Positions 63,093 through 64,000 of a DNA stretch of 64,000 bases are shown here, one piece after another. The notes beneath the pieces were generated by a model that did not search any database, was not told the origin of the DNA, and worked only from the letters and a program-made list of their open reading frames with translations. The stretch covers positions 434,001 through 498,000 of the forward strand of contig NZ_JAIWJA010000003.1 in assembly GCF_020515695.1 (NCBI RefSeq). The letters run 5' to 3'. The translations under genes and the position numbers were made by a program. Each line of letters begins with the position of its first letter. The first letter of the stretch is position 1. The stretch comes from Pseudomonas sp. MWU16-30317 (GTDB lineage Bacteria > Pseudomonadota > Gammaproteobacteria > Pseudomonadales > Pseudomonadaceae).

Positions 63093-63113
63093 CCCGCACT
63101 AGGCGGGCCTTTT
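63093..63113 (-). terminator. Terminator downstream of tRNA-Phe
   Basis: A short GC stem (cccgc/gcggg, 63093-63107) flanked by A-rich sequence on the left, which is a T-run when read on the minus strand. It lies about 50 bp past the tRNA-Phe 3' end and fits its termination. Confidence 0.75.
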
Positions 63114-63155
63114 AATGTTTTCAGATACTGCGAACACCACCTGAAAACTGAAGAG

Positions 63156-63231
63156 TGGTGCCCAGAGACGGAATCGAACCGCCGACACGGGGATTTTCAA
63201 TCCCCTGCTCTACCGACTGAGCTATCTGGGC
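63156..63231 (-). tRNA. tRNA-Phe (anticodon GAA)
   Basis: A complete 76-nt tRNA on the minus strand. It starts gcccagatagctcagtcggt, with anticodon arm ggggatt-GAA-aatcccc, T-arm cggttcgattccg and an encoded CCA. The acceptor stem gcccaga/tctgggc pairs perfectly. It lies beside yggX-mutY, as is common in Pseudomonas. Confidence 0.96.
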
Positions 63232-63322
63232 AACGGGGCGCATTAAACTGGTTTTTCGAGGAGTCGTCAAGCGCGAGATCAAAAAAAATTGCAATTAATA
63301 CCGTCGCTTACGAAATTCCCCT

Positions 63323-63595
63323 TTATTCAGCGGGCGGAACGTAGCCGTCGGCCTGGGCGTATTCCTCGCCGGACAGGTACTTGTCCATCTCGCCCTGAAG
63401 GAATTTGCGGTCCTCGGCGTTCATCATGTTCAACCGGCGTTCGTTGATCAGCAGGGTCTGGTGCTTCTGCCAGTCGGCCCAGGCCTTGGCCGAGACGTGA
63501 TTGAAGATGTCTTCGCCTTTGGCGCCTGGGTATGGAGGGCGCTCCAGGCCAGGCAGTTCTTCTTTGTATTTGCGGCAGTTAACGGTGCGGGTCAT
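63323..63595 (-). CDS. yggX: Oxidative damage protection protein YggX
   Basis: A 90-residue protein linked to iron trafficking and protection of Fe-S clusters from oxidation. The family is clear from [28 protein letters not shown], the conserved Cys7 and [19 protein letters not shown]. Its start overlaps the mutY stop by 4 bp, the usual mutY-yggX operon. Confidence 0.96.
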   Translation of the reverse strand: MTRTVNCRKYKEELPGLERPPYPGAKGEDIFNHVSAKAWADWQKHQTLLINERRLNMMNAEDRKFLQGEMDKYLSGEEYAQADGYVPPAE

Positions 63596-64000
63596 TGCGA
63601 CTCTCCTGAATTCAAGACTTCGGCCGCGCGTTTGAGCAGTTTCTTCACGGGGGCGGCTAGGCCCAGGCGCGGCGGGGTGGCGAGGTTATACCAGAGCCAG
63701 TCGGCCTCGGCCACGTGGCTGGCGTCGGCTTGCACTTCCACCAGCCAGGGTTCGATGGCCAGCTGAAAGTGACTGAAGGTGTGGGTGAGCGCGGGCAGGG
63801 CCTTGGGGGTGGCCATGTGCAGTGCGTGCTGGGCGGCCAGGTGCTCGATGTCGGCAAAGTCGTCCAGCTCGGGCAGGCTCCATAAACCGCCCCATAGGCC
63901 GGTGGAAGGGCGCCGGTACAGGAGGATGGCGCCGTCGCGGGCCAGCAGCGGCATCAGCGTGCGTTTTTGCGGGATGCTCTTGCGCGGCTTGGGGATCGGG
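63592..64000 (-). CDS. mutY: Adenine DNA glycosylase MutY (3' part, truncated by window edge)
   Basis: The C-terminal ~136 residues of MutY, which removes adenine mispaired with 8-oxoguanine. Visible are the linker [21 protein letters not shown] and the NUDIX-like C-terminal domain that recognises 8-oxoG ([19 protein letters not shown], then [18 protein letters not shown]). The catalytic and iron-sulphur parts lie beyond position 64000. The frame is open to the window edge. An internal ATG at 63954 is not the start. Confidence 0.93.
   Translation of the reverse strand, partial: PIPKPRKSIPQKRTLMPLLARDGAILLYRRPSTGLWGGLWSLPELDDFADIEHLAAQHALHMATPKALPALTHTFSHFQLAIEPWLVEVQADASHVAEADWLWYNLATPPRLGLAAPVKKLLKRAAEVLNSGESQ

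Overview
The window is a 64 kb piece of a Pseudomonas chromosome, probably from the fluorescens/putida/syringae side of the genus. The evidence is GC-rich coding DNA, REP palindromes with the typical gcttgcccgcgaag core, an OprD-family porin, and gene groups characteristic of the genus: argA-tex-gshA with ompR-envZ, rimBK, hslR/hslO-pckA, fdhF-like/fdhD, nudE-cysQ, dctBD and rmlBAC.

Layout. 0-14 kb holds housekeeping genes: arginine synthesis (argA), envelope-stress signalling (ompR-envZ), the RNA-binding protein Tex, glutathione synthesis (gshA), ribosomal protein S6 glutamylation (rimBK), heat-shock factors (hslR, hslO) and gluconeogenesis (pckA). 14-28 kb holds two unknown membrane proteins, a RecQ-type helicase, a predicted lipoprotein subtilase, a glycine-rich envelope protein, a molybdopterin oxidoreductase with FdhD and a LysR regulator, a HAD phosphatase, nudE and cysQ. 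A delta-60 repeat protein sits between nudE and cysQ and looks acquired. 28-38 kb holds the DctB/DctD two-component system, dTDP-rhamnose genes (no rmlD here), a three-domain kinase/aminotransferase fusion, and agmatine deiminase. 38-45 kb holds an OprD porin, small exported proteins, a PACE efflux pump with its divergent LysR regulator, an EAL protein, an XRE regulator with a striking operator pair, and a relBE toxin-antitoxin module.

The most unusual part is about 45.45-55.17 kb. It looks like a genomic island at a tRNA-Thr gene. A P4-type integrase starts next to the tRNA 3' end, a second integrase lies behind it, and a 19/22 match to the tRNA 3' end lies about 9.7 kb away. The cargo is kwaA-kwaB (the Kiwa anti-phage system) followed on the same strand by an 1100-residue protein with a phospholipase-D-like core and otherwise unrecognised domains. 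The cargo is bracketed by two direct copies of a ~182 bp element with terminal inverted repeats that encodes nothing (MITE-like). Base composition falls visibly in the cargo. An extended or Kiwa-associated defence module carried on a MITE-flanked cassette is my main candidate for something undescribed.

55-64 kb returns to the core genome: a methyltransferase, an amino-acid binding protein, GABA permease with a sigma-54 promoter, an O-acyltransferase with an O-antigen ligase/polymerase-like protein, tRNA-Phe, yggX and the 3' part of mutY, which runs off the window.
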